A program made the position numbers and the translations under genes. Below the pieces are notes generated by a model. It searched no databases. It was not told where the DNA came from and worked only from the letters and a program-made list of their open reading frames with translations. Positions 25,015 through 35,617 of a stretch of DNA of 64,000 nt are shown here, in pieces. Source of the DNA: a virus; the IMG/VR virus record IMGVR_UViG_3300030116_004360, positions 1 to 64,000 of that record, one strand, 5' to 3'. How positions within the stretch are numbered: position 1 is the first letter of the stretch; each line of letters begins with the position of its first letter.

Positions 25015-26630
25015 AATCTTCAATCGCTTATATGCAAAATCTTCAATCTTCTATTGAAGCAGTAAGTGATGCTAATGATGGTCTTCTTAGAGGTTTTGCT
25101 CAATTAGGTAATGAAAATAAAAAATGGACTATATTTAGTCGAATGATTTCAGGTAGTGGATTATGGAGAATACAAAATAAAGTAAGAGCAGTATCAGAAG
25201 CATTAAATGTATTTTATGAGGCCCAAGATGCCGGAGTAAAAAACATGATGGAATCTGCACAAAGTTTGGCTAAAATTAATGAAGAATATAATATGTTAGC
25301 AAAAACTGTAAAAAAAGATTCTTTACTTATGATGACTGATGAATTTAAATCTTTAAAGGGTGCATTAGATAAAGTTATGGACCCATCAGAAGCAACAAAC
25401 GTAGCACTACAACAAACTAAAAAAATGTATAAGAAAACTTATGCTGATTTAGGTAATGTTTTAGAAAAACAAGGTAAAAAAATAAAAGCGGCTTTACCTT
25501 CAGCAGAAGATATTCAAGATGATAAAATAATAGAAAAGAACAAAAAAATTATTGAATCATTAAGAAAAAGAACTCCCGGAGATTTAGGAGAAATAAAAGA
25601 AAACGTCCAGTATCAGAGTCGATTACAAAGTAGATTAATGATGACTAGTGACCCTAAAGTTAAAGCAGCATTAGAAGAACAACTTAAATATGTAAAGGAA
25701 CAAAGAAGAGAATTAGTTAAAAATGTAAGAAAAAATGGTAAGTTAGGTAGACAAGCAAATATGCAAATTATTAAGGCTAAATTCGCTAAAAGATTTAGGA
25801 GTATATGGGCCAACACACAAAAGGTTGGAAAGATGGCTTTAACTTTCCTTAAAATATTTATTATAGCAGGAATAATTTTAATTTCTCTTAAAAAATTATA
25901 TGATATATTTGGTAAACAGGTAATAGAGAGATTTAAATCTACCTTTAATTTTATAAAAGACACTTTATATCCCGGTTTTCAAGCAGCGTTTGGTTTTGTA
26001 GCAAGTGGATTTATGGATTTAATGGATGCTTTTACCGAAGGTAGTTTTGTTAAATTCTTTAAAGGCATAATTAAAATACTTGGTGGAATACTCTTAGGAC
26101 TTGTTATGCTAGTAGTTACTTTAGGTGCAGCCATATTAGGTGGACTTTGGGCAATTTTAACTGGAATGTTTGATAAATTTAATGAAGACGTAAGTGAAGG
26201 ACTTGCAGTAATAAAAACAATAGCGATGGTTATATCAGCAATAATTATTGCCATTGTTGGCATTACTGCCGTAATTTTAGGCGCACCTGTATGGATTGCA
26301 GTAGCAATAGGAACTGCAATAATGGCTGGAGTTGCAGCAATTATTAGTGCTATTCCCGGATTTGCTGATGGTGGAGTATCTAGAGGCGGTTTAGCAATTG
26401 TTGGTGAAAAAGGCGCAGAATTAGTTAATTTACCTAGAGGTTCAAGAGTTCATTCAAATCAACAAAGTAGACAAATTGCTGGTGGAGTAACTAATAATAT
26501 AACAGTTCAGGTTCAAGGTAGAATTGGTGCATCAGACCAAGAGATTAGAGATATTGCTAAAAAGGTTGGTGAACATATTAATAGAGAAATTAATAGGCAT
26601 ACATCGTCAGGGGTGAGAAGATATGGTTAG
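25008..26630 (+). CDS. Tail tape measure protein
   Basis: A 540-residue protein that sets tail length and is ejected at infection. A coiled-coil N-terminal half is followed by three hydrophobic segments (about residues 283-303, 350-385, 400-445). The C-terminus has the typical end GFADGGVSRGGLAIVGEKGA followed by ELVNLPRGSRV. By the usual 1.5 angstrom per residue rule the tail would be about 80 nm. ATG 25008 overlaps the end of the GT frame. Confidence 0.85.
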   Translation: MVESSIAYMQNLQSSIEAVSDANDGLLRGFAQLGNENKKWTIFSRMISGSGLWRIQNKVRAVSEALNVFYEAQDAGVKNMMESAQSLAKINEEYNMLAKTVKKDSLLMMTDEFKSLKGALDKVMDPSEATNVALQQTKKMYKKTYADLGNVLEKQGKKIKAALPSAEDIQDDKIIEKNKKIIESLRKRTPGDLGEIKENVQYQSRLQSRLMMTSDPKVKAALEEQLKYVKEQRRELVKNVRKNGKLGRQANMQIIKAKFAKRFRSIWANTQKVGKMALTFLKIFIIAGIILISLKKLYDIFGKQVIERFKSTFNFIKDTLYPGFQAAFGFVASGFMDLMDAFTEGSFVKFFKGIIKILGGILLGLVMLVVTLGAAILGGLWAILTGMFDKFNEDVSEGLAVIKTIAMVISAIIIAIVGITAVILGAPVWIAVAIGTAIMAGVAAIISAIPGFADGGVSRGGLAIVGEKGAELVNLPRGSRVHSNQQSRQIAGGVTNNITVQVQGRIGASDQEIRDIAKKVGEHINREINRHTSSGVRRYG

Positions 26631-27321
26631 TTATGATGGTGGATATAGAGTATTTCTTGATATTGCCGCTAGAGGTGATAATCAAGATTTTAATGTAAAT
26701 AGAATTTTATTAAACTGTAATACTGTTGCCATTACAACGGGAAAAACAGTAATGGCGTTCCCTGTTCCTTTTAGTGGATTAGTAACAGGAGAATCAGCGA
26801 TTGCTTCTTTAGATTTAGGTATGGCTGAAAAAACTATACAATTAAATGGGACTATTTTTGAAGATACAATTAAAAAAGTATTTGATGTTGATGGAACTGA
26901 AACAACTAAAACTAGAAAAATGACGGCTCAAGAAATTTGCCAATTAATCCATTCTTATGTTGATTCATCTGTATTACAAGAACATCAAAATTTAAATAAA
27001 TTAACAATACTTATACCTTCAAGAGTAGATGCAGATTTTGATTATTACACAGTAACTTCTACTTCAACAAGTAGTGAAACAGAAGATTTAAATTTATTAC
27101 ACACAATTCCTTTTAATTATAAAGTGAGAGCATTAGATAATAAAGGGGGATTAGGAGGAATTCAAACTAGTTTACCCGGTTCATTTCCCGATAACTCAAA
27201 TGATGGAACTACAAGTGAAGGATTACAAGGTTTTATTCGTAGTTTTAATACTACATTTACAGGTGAAAGTAATTTTATTGAATTTAGTTTGGATTTCCAA
27301 ATTGCTACTATGTCTCTTTAG
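26623..27321 (+). CDS. Probable distal tail protein
   Basis: A 232-residue beta-rich protein right after the tape measure (eight-base overlap). Segments such as MAFPVPFSGLVTGESAIASL and EKTIQLNGTIFEDT fit the distal tail protein that links tube and hub. It ends LDFQIATMSL. The call rests on gene order and a beta-rich pattern. GGTGAGAAGAT precedes the ATG. Confidence 0.55.
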   Translation: MVSYDGGYRVFLDIAARGDNQDFNVNRILLNCNTVAITTGKTVMAFPVPFSGLVTGESAIASLDLGMAEKTIQLNGTIFEDTIKKVFDVDGTETTKTRKMTAQEICQLIHSYVDSSVLQEHQNLNKLTILIPSRVDADFDYYTVTSTSTSSETEDLNLLHTIPFNYKVRALDNKGGLGGIQTSLPGSFPDNSNDGTTSEGLQGFIRSFNTTFTGESNFIEFSLDFQIATMSL

Positions 27322-27329
27322 GTGATATT

Positions 27330-28151
27330 TTGTATTCAACATATGTAGGACAAAACAATAGTTTGGTTTTTCCTGTTATGTGTAGTGGCTACGTTAAATT
27401 AGATTATAGTGATAATGTAGTAGATGATGCTGGAACAGATAATGTTTATGGTATTTGGGATGATGAATATAGAAACTTCACATTTGAAGCAATTGTTACT
27501 CCATATGATGTTGTAGGTAATGCTACATATCCAAATAATATTTCTACTAAAACTATGCCTTCAAGAGCAGGAGGCACTGGACAAGGATATACTTATCTTT
27601 CTTCTAGTAACAGATTAAGTTATGAAATGTGTTTGTATAGTTGTTCAGCATTTGAAGTTAGATTAGCGAATACACAAGGTAGTAGTGCTTCTGCACCTGC
27701 TGAATATAGAATTGAAACAACAGTATTATTAGGTAGCACTGAATATACTTGTAATTCAAGCACTTGTATTGTTTCTGATACAGGTAAAAGACATTTTCAT
27801 ACTCATGGCTCAGTTAAAGAAAATATCTATTCTTTTACTCCTTTTCATATTTTAGTTTCCTATGATAATAATAATAAGGACTGTTTAATATTTGTTAATG
27901 GTGTTAAAGTGGGTTCTTCTACCTTTTCTACTTCAGATGATTTTACTATGGCAGCAGAAGATATTTATATTGGTGTAGACCATGCACAATTTTCTAATAC
28001 AGATGCTAATACTAGAAAACAATTTATGGGTGAAGTTCATGAATTAGCAATATATAATAGGGCAGTAAAGGATGCACGAAGGAGATTAACATTAAATCCT
28101 CAAATACATAATACACTACTTTATCTTAGATTTGAGGAGGTTGCTGAATGA
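27330..28151 (+). CDS. Tail protein with LamG/concanavalin-like domain
   Basis: A 273-residue protein from TTG 27330 behind GGTGATATT. The C-terminal 150 residues follow the LamG jelly-roll pattern: FHILVSYDNNNKDCLIFVNG, then VKVGSS, EDIYIGVDH, and the closing GEVHELAIYNRAVKD. Such domains often bind glycans, so a host-surface contact at the tail tip is likely. It overlaps the next gene by four bases (ATGA). Confidence 0.7.
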   Translation: MYSTYVGQNNSLVFPVMCSGYVKLDYSDNVVDDAGTDNVYGIWDDEYRNFTFEAIVTPYDVVGNATYPNNISTKTMPSRAGGTGQGYTYLSSSNRLSYEMCLYSCSAFEVRLANTQGSSASAPAEYRIETTVLLGSTEYTCNSSTCIVSDTGKRHFHTHGSVKENIYSFTPFHILVSYDNNNKDCLIFVNGVKVGSSTFSTSDDFTMAAEDIYIGVDHAQFSNTDANTRKQFMGEVHELAIYNRAVKDARRRLTLNPQIHNTLLYLRFEEVAE

Positions 28152-31100
28152 CTAATATTTATTCTGATTTAGTTGTTATGCAACGAGGTGGTTTAATTAG
28201 TGATGAACCCCCTAGTAATTCAGGAGTAGAAGTTCCAACAAACCCATTAATTAGATTTTATAATCCTGATGATGCTTCAACAGGTGGAGAATGGCCCGCA
28301 AATGTAAGTAATCCTGATGATGTAGGCCCAATTACCGCAACAGGTATTGTTTGTTATGAAGTAGTTAAAAATAAATCAACAGGAGATACTGTTGCTACAA
28401 ATGGAGTAAGTCATACAAATGGTAATCCTGTTCAATTAAATAGAATTTTTCCTACTGCGGCTGATGTTACAACATATGCTGAAAATTTTGCTAATACTCC
28501 CGGTTATAGAATAACTACTGACCCCACAACATCTACTTTACAAACACCGTCAAACAATCATACTTCTGCTATTACAAATAATAGTTATGACCATTTTGTT
28601 TTACTCTTTGCAGATGACGAAAATAAACACCATTTTGCTAAAATTACTGAATACATTAAAGATGATGATGGTAATAGAACTTCATTTGAATTTACTCCTA
28701 GTTATGGAAAGGAAATACCTAAAGGAACTAAATTCACTATTTTTAAGGGACCACAATTTAGAGATGGTTCAGGTGATTTAGTAAATACTGATGTTGTAGC
28801 GGTAGCATACGGATTAAGAATGGGTGGTAGTGGTAATAAACACGCTAATCATACATACTTATCAAGACCTAATTTTTTCTTTTATGAAGATAGAGTAAAT
28901 AACTCAAGTGAGTTAGACCATAACACAAAATATACTTTATACTCATCTAGGTCGGATGGTTCCTCTGTTTCACATATTAAAACAGTATTTTCTACTGTTC
29001 AAGATTTTGGTGAAAGAATTATTGATAATAGTTTATTTTCATATAACATAAAACTAGTAGATAATCTTAGAGATACAGATGAATCTGCAACTAATGATTA
29101 TGTAGATTGGGACACGGCTATTGCTAATATACAAAGAAGATTGTCTGATAATACAGGAAATTCATATACAGGCCCCGGAAGATATTTACATTACACCTCT
29201 TCACCTGAACAATGTTCTTTAAACGGAAATGTAATGGATATTGAAATAAATAAAAATATTTCAGTTAGTGGTGATTATTGTGAAATTACTTTTTCTGATA
29301 CTCAAAGAATAAACTCTATGAAAATTAAAGAAAATGACCCATTAACAGTTAGAAGAAATTTGGCTAATAATATAATGAGTAAATCATTTGATGCTCAACT
29401 AATTGGGACTTTTACTGGTTCATCAGGTTCTTCTACTTTAACTGCAACATTAGAATCTGGACAAGATTTAACTAATTTACTTAAAAGTGGTTCTGATTAT
29501 GAAGATATTAAAGTAGGTAGTCACTATTATTGTATTAGTGCTATTGGTGCAGTAAGTAGTAATACACAAGCATTAACAATTAGTCATTATAGAACCTCTG
29601 TTGGTGGCTCTAAAAGTAGTGGAGGACTACAAGCAACTTATTCAAGCGAAAAAGCATATAGGCCAAGATGGTCTACTGTTACTAAAAATTTAATAGTTGA
29701 TTTTGATTTAGATGCTAGAATTACTGATTTAGAAATCTTTTTGAGTAACGGTATTTTAGCAGGAACTAGATTGCCTTTAGCGTCATTCGATGCAGACAAC
29801 AATTTTGTAACTACTACATATACCACTAGTAGATTTAATTCTCAGATTACTGGGAACCATATTTTAGATTTTCATTCTGGAAGTTATATAATTGATAAAA
29901 AAATATTTGAAGGTATTGTTGAAACAATAATAGAAGAATCACAACAAGGTATTCCTATATTTAAAGTAATAGGAAGAAATAAAGTTAGAGAATTACTTGG
30001 CCCAGTAATCAATAGAAATTATACTCATTCAGAAGATATGGTATATTCTACTTATGGTCCGTTAGCATTTTCTAATTCAGTTGTTAATGCTTCACTAACT
30101 GCAATACAATCAACTGGAGCAGTAGCGATTAATGCTACTACTATTACAGTTAATCATCATAGTGATACTTTAGGTAATCAAGCAATTTATAACGGGCAAT
30201 TAATTTTTAATTCTGATAAACATTTTGTTGGTGAAGTTCAATCATATGATACAGGTTCAAAAGAAATCACATTAAAAGATGGTGCTATGACTTCTCTCGC
30301 TTCAAGTGAAGTTTTACATCTTACTTCATATCCATTATTATCTTTTTCTAAAGCACTACATTCTAACTATACCAAAACTAATTCCGCAACATCATTAGAC
30401 AGTAGTGCAAATAAAGGTTTAATTTTTACTTCTGGAGAAGATTTAAACACTAATTCAGATTTGGTTGGCTCTTCTTTAAATACAAATAAAGATGCTAGAG
30501 GTTTCAATATTTATTATCCAGATAACATTAGTAAAGATAATAATTTTTACTGTGGACTAGCAGGATTAAACCACTCTTCTTTTTATAAAGAAAGAGATGA
30601 ATCTAAAATTGTGAACTCTATAATGAGTTATGATATAATTGATATCGAACAAAAAGACAATAAAAGCACAATTGAATTGGCTCCAATAAATCCAGCAATT
30701 TTAGCAAGAGTAAATATTAATGAGGAAAATTCTACTTTAGAAACTTTAACAGATTCCGGTTGGACATTTTCTTCAGGAGTTACTGCATCTAATTTTACTG
30801 TTTCGGGTGTAACTTGGGCTAATATACCATTTACTCATTCTACATTACAATCTGGATATATTTATAAATCAGATGGAACTGTTATTGGAAAGGTTTTATG
30901 GAAAAGAAAACATACTTCTAATGGCAGTTCATTTAATTATCAAATTTCTTTAGATAGGGAATATACTTCTACTGCTAATGAAAAAATATATATCATTTCT
31001 AATTATTCTAACAAACAACTTTATTTCTTAAATAAAAATAATATAGATTCTGGTGGTGTGGTTCAATTAGTAAATCCTCAATATTCAAGAGGAAATAGAC

Positions 31101-34100
31101 CAATTGGTTTTCATGATATAACATCGGAAACATTTCATGGACGAAACTTATATAGATATTTAGATTTACACTCATCTGATTCTGGATTGCTTGGTAAAAA
31201 TAATGTTGTAGTTAATATGTCGAATACGCAACCAATTATGGGAACTAGTAGTGAATTAAAAACAACTGCATCTTCATACAATTTTTATCCCGGAAGTGGT
31301 TTTGTAGCGACACATTCTCTATATACTACCCCAAAAACTAGTATTGATATTCAAACACCTCATGAATTAACAGAAAATAAACCAGTTGTAGGTAGTAACT
31401 TTTTAGATGCAAATAACTATAAATCAACAAATACTCGTTCTGCTTATTTACCACATAATTTTGCATTATTTGATTCTGGCTCTACTAAACAATCAAAAAT
31501 TCTATGTTTGCCTAAATCACATTTAGACAGTGATGTAGATTGGGCAAGAGGAAGTTTAGGAAGAGAATCACAATTTAGCGAAGAAAATCAAGGAAGATTA
31601 AATGCTATCCGTAGAGCAAAAGAATATTTAGAACATATAAATAAAAGTGCAGAAAAATATTTTATTTTCTCTCCTTCGGACATTTATCCAGATTCTAAAA
31701 CTAGAGAAACAAATATTTTAAACGGTAGTAAGGCTTTTACTGATTATAATATTATGATATATGGTGAACCAACTTTAGAAGATAGTTCTATTGAATATCA
31801 AGATATTGTAGGTAAATTAAATCGTAGTAATACTACTGATGAAAATTATGAAACATTAACTATTTCTGAATCCTCACATAGTCCTTCAGAATTAACTAGA
31901 TTTGGTGTAATGAGGCTTACCGAAGTTTGTTTTGATTGGCATTTTAATATTGTAGACCCTGAAAATATTATAGAAAAAAATACTACAATACCTAATTTCG
32001 TTTATTCTGCTCATTCAAGTATTGATTATACAACTGCTGGAACTGAAGCAACTGTTAATGGAACAATGGTTTATGCTTCTGGAAGTCCTGATACATTAAA
32101 GGTTCAATGTTCTGCCAATACTTTTTCAGCAGGAGAATATGCTTTTTATCCTGATGGAAATATGTTAGGAAAAATTAGTTCAATATCATCAGGTGATTTA
32201 GTATTTAATATTGGAGCAGGTCAAGATAACCCTAATGGCTTAAATTCTGATACAGATGGTAATTTTCCAGATGGTTCTAATGTAACTAAACTACATCGTA
32301 GAATACCTACTTATTTAACTGGTAATGAAACAATTAATACAATCGTTAAGGGACAAGGAAAGGAAGATACTTTGCATAACATTAAAGGTAGTCGTTCTAC
32401 TCCTAAACAAAATGAAGGATTTCAAATGTATAAAGGAGGTATATTTAGCACTGAAACTGCTACATTTAAGCATGATAATGTGAATTATAAATCACAACAA
32501 GACAGTGAACAAGCACTTCAAATACCATTTTATTTAGAACAAAAAACAACTGGTTCTTATGAAAATTTTAATGCTCTTGTTTTCCAAAATGATGGCTTTT
32601 CTTTTGTTGAGTATGGAAATCATCAAAAAGTTACTGGTGGTTTACTAAATCCGGGTGAAAGAACTCCGGGTGAATATACTAATATAACACCAGTAGCAAC
32701 TGATGGTTCAGGTGTAACAGATTTAAGAGTTAAAGTTACTGTATCAAGTCATTATAAAAGACCAGTAACTATAGAAATAACAACTCTTGGTTCGGCTTCT
32801 AATGGAAATACTTTTAAAATAACTAATACAGATATTTACGATAGTTCTACAAGTGAAGATGAAGCAACCTTTACTGTTAGAACATCAAGTGGAACAACAC
32901 ATGATGCAGAAGATTTTATTCATCCATCTAGAGTTATAGAAGCGTTTCAGACAGAATCACAAGGAAATAACTCTTCTAGCATTATTGGTAATAGACAAAA
33001 TTTATTAAAAACTAATATTTATTATCCTTCAAGAGTAGTTTTATTTGATAAATATTCTTTAGATGCTGCTCCTGATGGTTCTTCAAATGATACTCAAAGA
33101 ATAAATATACCAAGTATAAACGGTATGACTCTCCCAGTAGCAAATGGAGCGATTCAACTTAAAGTAGATGCAGAAACTAGTGGTAAAAGATATACTTCTA
33201 TATTTTTACCATTAGAAGATACGTTTGCTAAAGATATTAATATCCAAAGTGGTGATTATTTAGGAGCAGGTTGTGAATATTTCTTTAAACCTATACTTGC
33301 ATTAAAAGCACAAAGTGATATGAGTGGAACATACCCTGCTATGAATACTGTAACAAAAGGAACTAGAACACATACTGAAATTCACATTAATAATTATGTT
33401 AGTAGTCATATAACTCCTGATGGAACAGGTAATTATCATCCTAATAATTATTGGTTAGATTTTGCACCAAATTTAACAGGTTACTATTTAGCATCAATGG
33501 ATGGATATATCACTGATTTAAATGAAGCATCAGCAAATGTATATACTGGTTATGATATGAATGAAGTTTCTTCTTATTCTTTACAACCAAATAATATATA
33601 TTATGTTGTTTCACATACAGTTATAGGGGATGCAAACGGTATAACCCATAAAATAGTTGTGGATGGAAATATAACTGATTCAGCAACGCCATTTAATAGA
33701 TATTTTAGAATTTTGAAACCATCTGAAGTTTGTTTTCATGAAAATACACCAAATGAATTAGAATTTTATACACTTAAATCTGAATATACTAAAGAACCTA
33801 GAAGTAATAATATGTATAAAGATATTCCTAGTTCAAATAGTTTTCAAAACTCTGTTATTGGTAATACAACTTCAACAGAAGCAGAAGCATTAAACGCAGA
33901 AAGGAGTGTAGTTTCTGGTTATCAGGAAGGAGTATTATCAATGTATGTCGTTGTGGATTCTGATAGATTAGGAGATGGAAATGATTATGTTGTTAGAAGT
34001 CCTGAAAATTTCTTTGGAACAGGATTAAGTGAGGGTAATTATACTTTTTATACAACTGATGGTAATGAAAAATATAAACAAAATTTAAGAATAGATTTAT

Positions 34101-35200
34101 TTACTGCATCTAAAAACTCTAGTAATAGTGCCTTTCCAAGTTCATTGACTTATACGGTTCCCAAATTAACTTTTGGTTCTAAATTTAACAGACAAGTCGG
34201 AATAGTTTCTTTTTCAACTCCTTTTACAATTACATCACCTAGACCCGTTTCCTTAAGAAAATCATCTAAAGCAAAAATCGGGTGTTCAGTTAGTATTACT
34301 CTAGAAGCAGAAGATATTATCAATGATATTTTAGAAAGAAATAATATACAATTTGATAATACAACTCAAGAATTTGAATATTTTATTGGTCCGAACTTTC
34401 AAGGAGCAGATGCTTATTCAGCAATTAATTTCTTAGCAAGATTAAAAAATAAAAGATTAGATTTTAATGGTAATAACATTTCACTAACTAAAATATTAGA
34501 TAGTTCTAACTTTACAAAGGCTTTCATAACAGATGAAAATGTAGATTATAAGATTACTAGTGTAAGTAGAGAAAACTCATTGTTTGATTACTATAATGAT
34601 ATTAATGTCTACGGAAGGGGAGTTAAATCTAGAGTTCGTGATATAAAAGGAATTAAGAAATTTGGGACTAAAACTTTAGAAATTACAGATGAATCTTTTA
34701 CCACTCAAGAAGAAGTAGATACAGAAGCAAGGAGATTACTTAAGCAACATACTGAAAACAGTAAAAGAATAACTGTTACTTTAGGAACTGATAAATTAAA
34801 ATATTTAAGAGTCGGTGATGTTGTAGATTTCTCATCTAAATATAATGGAATACCTAGAGGAGAATATTTAGTTTTAGGGATTAAACATACAGTCGGTCCT
34901 ATGACTTTGGAATTAGGCGCGTATAATGCAGGTTTACAAGCAAAACTTGCAGAAATGTTAATTGATAATAAAAAGTCAAAGGCATTTATTCGTGGACAAT
35001 CTTTTAAAGAAAACGAAGAAACGGCTATTAATCTTGAACAATATAAAGTAAAGCCAATCAAATTAATAATAACTAAAACTAGTTCTTCGGGTTCATTCAC
35101 ATTAGGCTTTGGTCAAACATTAAATATAGGGACCGCCACATTAGGATTCACCGGAGGAACTAGTTCTTCTACTACTACATTAAAGGAGATAAACTTATGA
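28148..35200 (+). CDS. Giant tail hub/baseplate protein (2350 residues)
   Basis: The largest gene in the window. Residues about 550-620 (LIVDFDLDARITDLEIFLSN, DKKIFEGIVETIIEES, FKVIGRNKVRELLG) and about 2090-2290 (VDYKITSVSRENSLFDYYND, DTEARRLLKQHTEN, YLRVGDVVDFSSKYNGIPRG, LGIKHTVGPMTLELG) both look like pieces of the tail hub of long-tailed phages (gp27/Tal-type). The central 1400 residues are beta-rich, with many Asn, Ser, Thr and Tyr, and may carry receptor-binding domains. The end has a short Gly/Thr-rich repeat (TLGFGQTLNIGTATLGFTGG). Confidence 0.7.
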   Translation: MTNIYSDLVVMQRGGLISDEPPSNSGVEVPTNPLIRFYNPDDASTGGEWPANVSNPDDVGPITATGIVCYEVVKNKSTGDTVATNGVSHTNGNPVQLNRIFPTAADVTTYAENFANTPGYRITTDPTTSTLQTPSNNHTSAITNNSYDHFVLLFADDENKHHFAKITEYIKDDDGNRTSFEFTPSYGKEIPKGTKFTIFKGPQFRDGSGDLVNTDVVAVAYGLRMGGSGNKHANHTYLSRPNFFFYEDRVNNSSELDHNTKYTLYSSRSDGSSVSHIKTVFSTVQDFGERIIDNSLFSYNIKLVDNLRDTDESATNDYVDWDTAIANIQRRLSDNTGNSYTGPGRYLHYTSSPEQCSLNGNVMDIEINKNISVSGDYCEITFSDTQRINSMKIKENDPLTVRRNLANNIMSKSFDAQLIGTFTGSSGSSTLTATLESGQDLTNLLKSGSDYEDIKVGSHYYCISAIGAVSSNTQALTISHYRTSVGGSKSSGGLQATYSSEKAYRPRWSTVTKNLIVDFDLDARITDLEIFLSNGILAGTRLPLASFDADNNFVTTTYTTSRFNSQITGNHILDFHSGSYIIDKKIFEGIVETIIEESQQGIPIFKVIGRNKVRELLGPVINRNYTHSEDMVYSTYGPLAFSNSVVNASLTAIQSTGAVAINATTITVNHHSDTLGNQAIYNGQLIFNSDKHFVGEVQSYDTGSKEITLKDGAMTSLASSEVLHLTSYPLLSFSKALHSNYTKTNSATSLDSSANKGLIFTSGEDLNTNSDLVGSSLNTNKDARGFNIYYPDNISKDNNFYCGLAGLNHSSFYKERDESKIVNSIMSYDIIDIEQKDNKSTIELAPINPAILARVNINEENSTLETLTDSGWTFSSGVTASNFTVSGVTWANIPFTHSTLQSGYIYKSDGTVIGKVLWKRKHTSNGSSFNYQISLDREYTSTANEKIYIISNYSNKQLYFLNKNNIDSGGVVQLVNPQYSRGNRPIGFHDITSETFHGRNLYRYLDLHSSDSGLLGKNNVVVNMSNTQPIMGTSSELKTTASSYNFYPGSGFVATHSLYTTPKTSIDIQTPHELTENKPVVGSNFLDANNYKSTNTRSAYLPHNFALFDSGSTKQSKILCLPKSHLDSDVDWARGSLGRESQFSEENQGRLNAIRRAKEYLEHINKSAEKYFIFSPSDIYPDSKTRETNILNGSKAFTDYNIMIYGEPTLEDSSIEYQDIVGKLNRSNTTDENYETLTISESSHSPSELTRFGVMRLTEVCFDWHFNIVDPENIIEKNTTIPNFVYSAHSSIDYTTAGTEATVNGTMVYASGSPDTLKVQCSANTFSAGEYAFYPDGNMLGKISSISSGDLVFNIGAGQDNPNGLNSDTDGNFPDGSNVTKLHRRIPTYLTGNETINTIVKGQGKEDTLHNIKGSRSTPKQNEGFQMYKGGIFSTETATFKHDNVNYKSQQDSEQALQIPFYLEQKTTGSYENFNALVFQNDGFSFVEYGNHQKVTGGLLNPGERTPGEYTNITPVATDGSGVTDLRVKVTVSSHYKRPVTIEITTLGSASNGNTFKITNTDIYDSSTSEDEATFTVRTSSGTTHDAEDFIHPSRVIEAFQTESQGNNSSSIIGNRQNLLKTNIYYPSRVVLFDKYSLDAAPDGSSNDTQRINIPSINGMTLPVANGAIQLKVDAETSGKRYTSIFLPLEDTFAKDINIQSGDYLGAGCEYFFKPILALKAQSDMSGTYPAMNTVTKGTRTHTEIHINNYVSSHITPDGTGNYHPNNYWLDFAPNLTGYYLASMDGYITDLNEASANVYTGYDMNEVSSYSLQPNNIYYVVSHTVIGDANGITHKIVVDGNITDSATPFNRYFRILKPSEVCFHENTPNELEFYTLKSEYTKEPRSNNMYKDIPSSNSFQNSVIGNTTSTEAEALNAERSVVSGYQEGVLSMYVVVDSDRLGDGNDYVVRSPENFFGTGLSEGNYTFYTTDGNEKYKQNLRIDLFTASKNSSNSAFPSSLTYTVPKLTFGSKFNRQVGIVSFSTPFTITSPRPVSLRKSSKAKIGCSVSITLEAEDIINDILERNNIQFDNTTQEFEYFIGPNFQGADAYSAINFLARLKNKRLDFNGNNISLTKILDSSNFTKAFITDENVDYKITSVSRENSLFDYYNDINVYGRGVKSRVRDIKGIKKFGTKTLEITDESFTTQEEVDTEARRLLKQHTENSKRITVTLGTDKLKYLRVGDVVDFSSKYNGIPRGEYLVLGIKHTVGPMTLELGAYNAGLQAKLAEMLIDNKKSKAFIRGQSFKENEETAINLEQYKVKPIKLIITKTSSSGSFTLGFGQTLNIGTATLGFTGGTSSSTTTLKEINL

Positions 35201-35616
35201 TAACCGAAGAAACAAAACGAAGAATGGCTATGTTTTTAAAAACATTTACAACAACCGCAAAAGTGGGTAATGGTGGTGATAGCACCAATCCATCAAGTAA
35301 TGATTTAGATTCAGTAGTTTCATCTTCTTCGTCGTTTTCAACAGTATTATCGGATGAAAATGTAGTTGATTTTAATGCAACCTTTAATTCATTAACTGGC
35401 GAAACAATTAGAGAATTTGGTATATTTGCTACATTACCTTCAAGTGAGGTTCATTTTAATACCCTAAAAACAAATATGGCTTTATCAGTATCAGATACTA
35501 TTTCTACGGCAGTTACAACAGATACAGTTATGATTGCTAGATTCAACTTTGATGCGTTAGGGCCTTTTACTGCATCAGATACAGTTAATATTACTTTAGT
35601 AGCGGAGGTCGAATAA
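35197..35616 (+). CDS. Unidentified tail-tip protein
   Basis: A 139-residue protein, four-base overlap with the hub gene. A short helical start (TKRRMAMFLKTFTT) is followed by a Ser/Asn-rich linker and a beta-rich domain (VVDFNATFNSLTGETIREFG; ASDTVNITLVAEVE). It sits between hub and fibre, so it may be an adapter or fibre-attachment protein. No family recognised. Confidence 0.6.
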   Translation: MITEETKRRMAMFLKTFTTTAKVGNGGDSTNPSSNDLDSVVSSSSSFSTVLSDENVVDFNATFNSLTGETIREFGIFATLPSSEVHFNTLKTNMALSVSDTISTAVTTDTVMIARFNFDALGPFTASDTVNITLVAEVE

Positions 35617-35617
35617 T

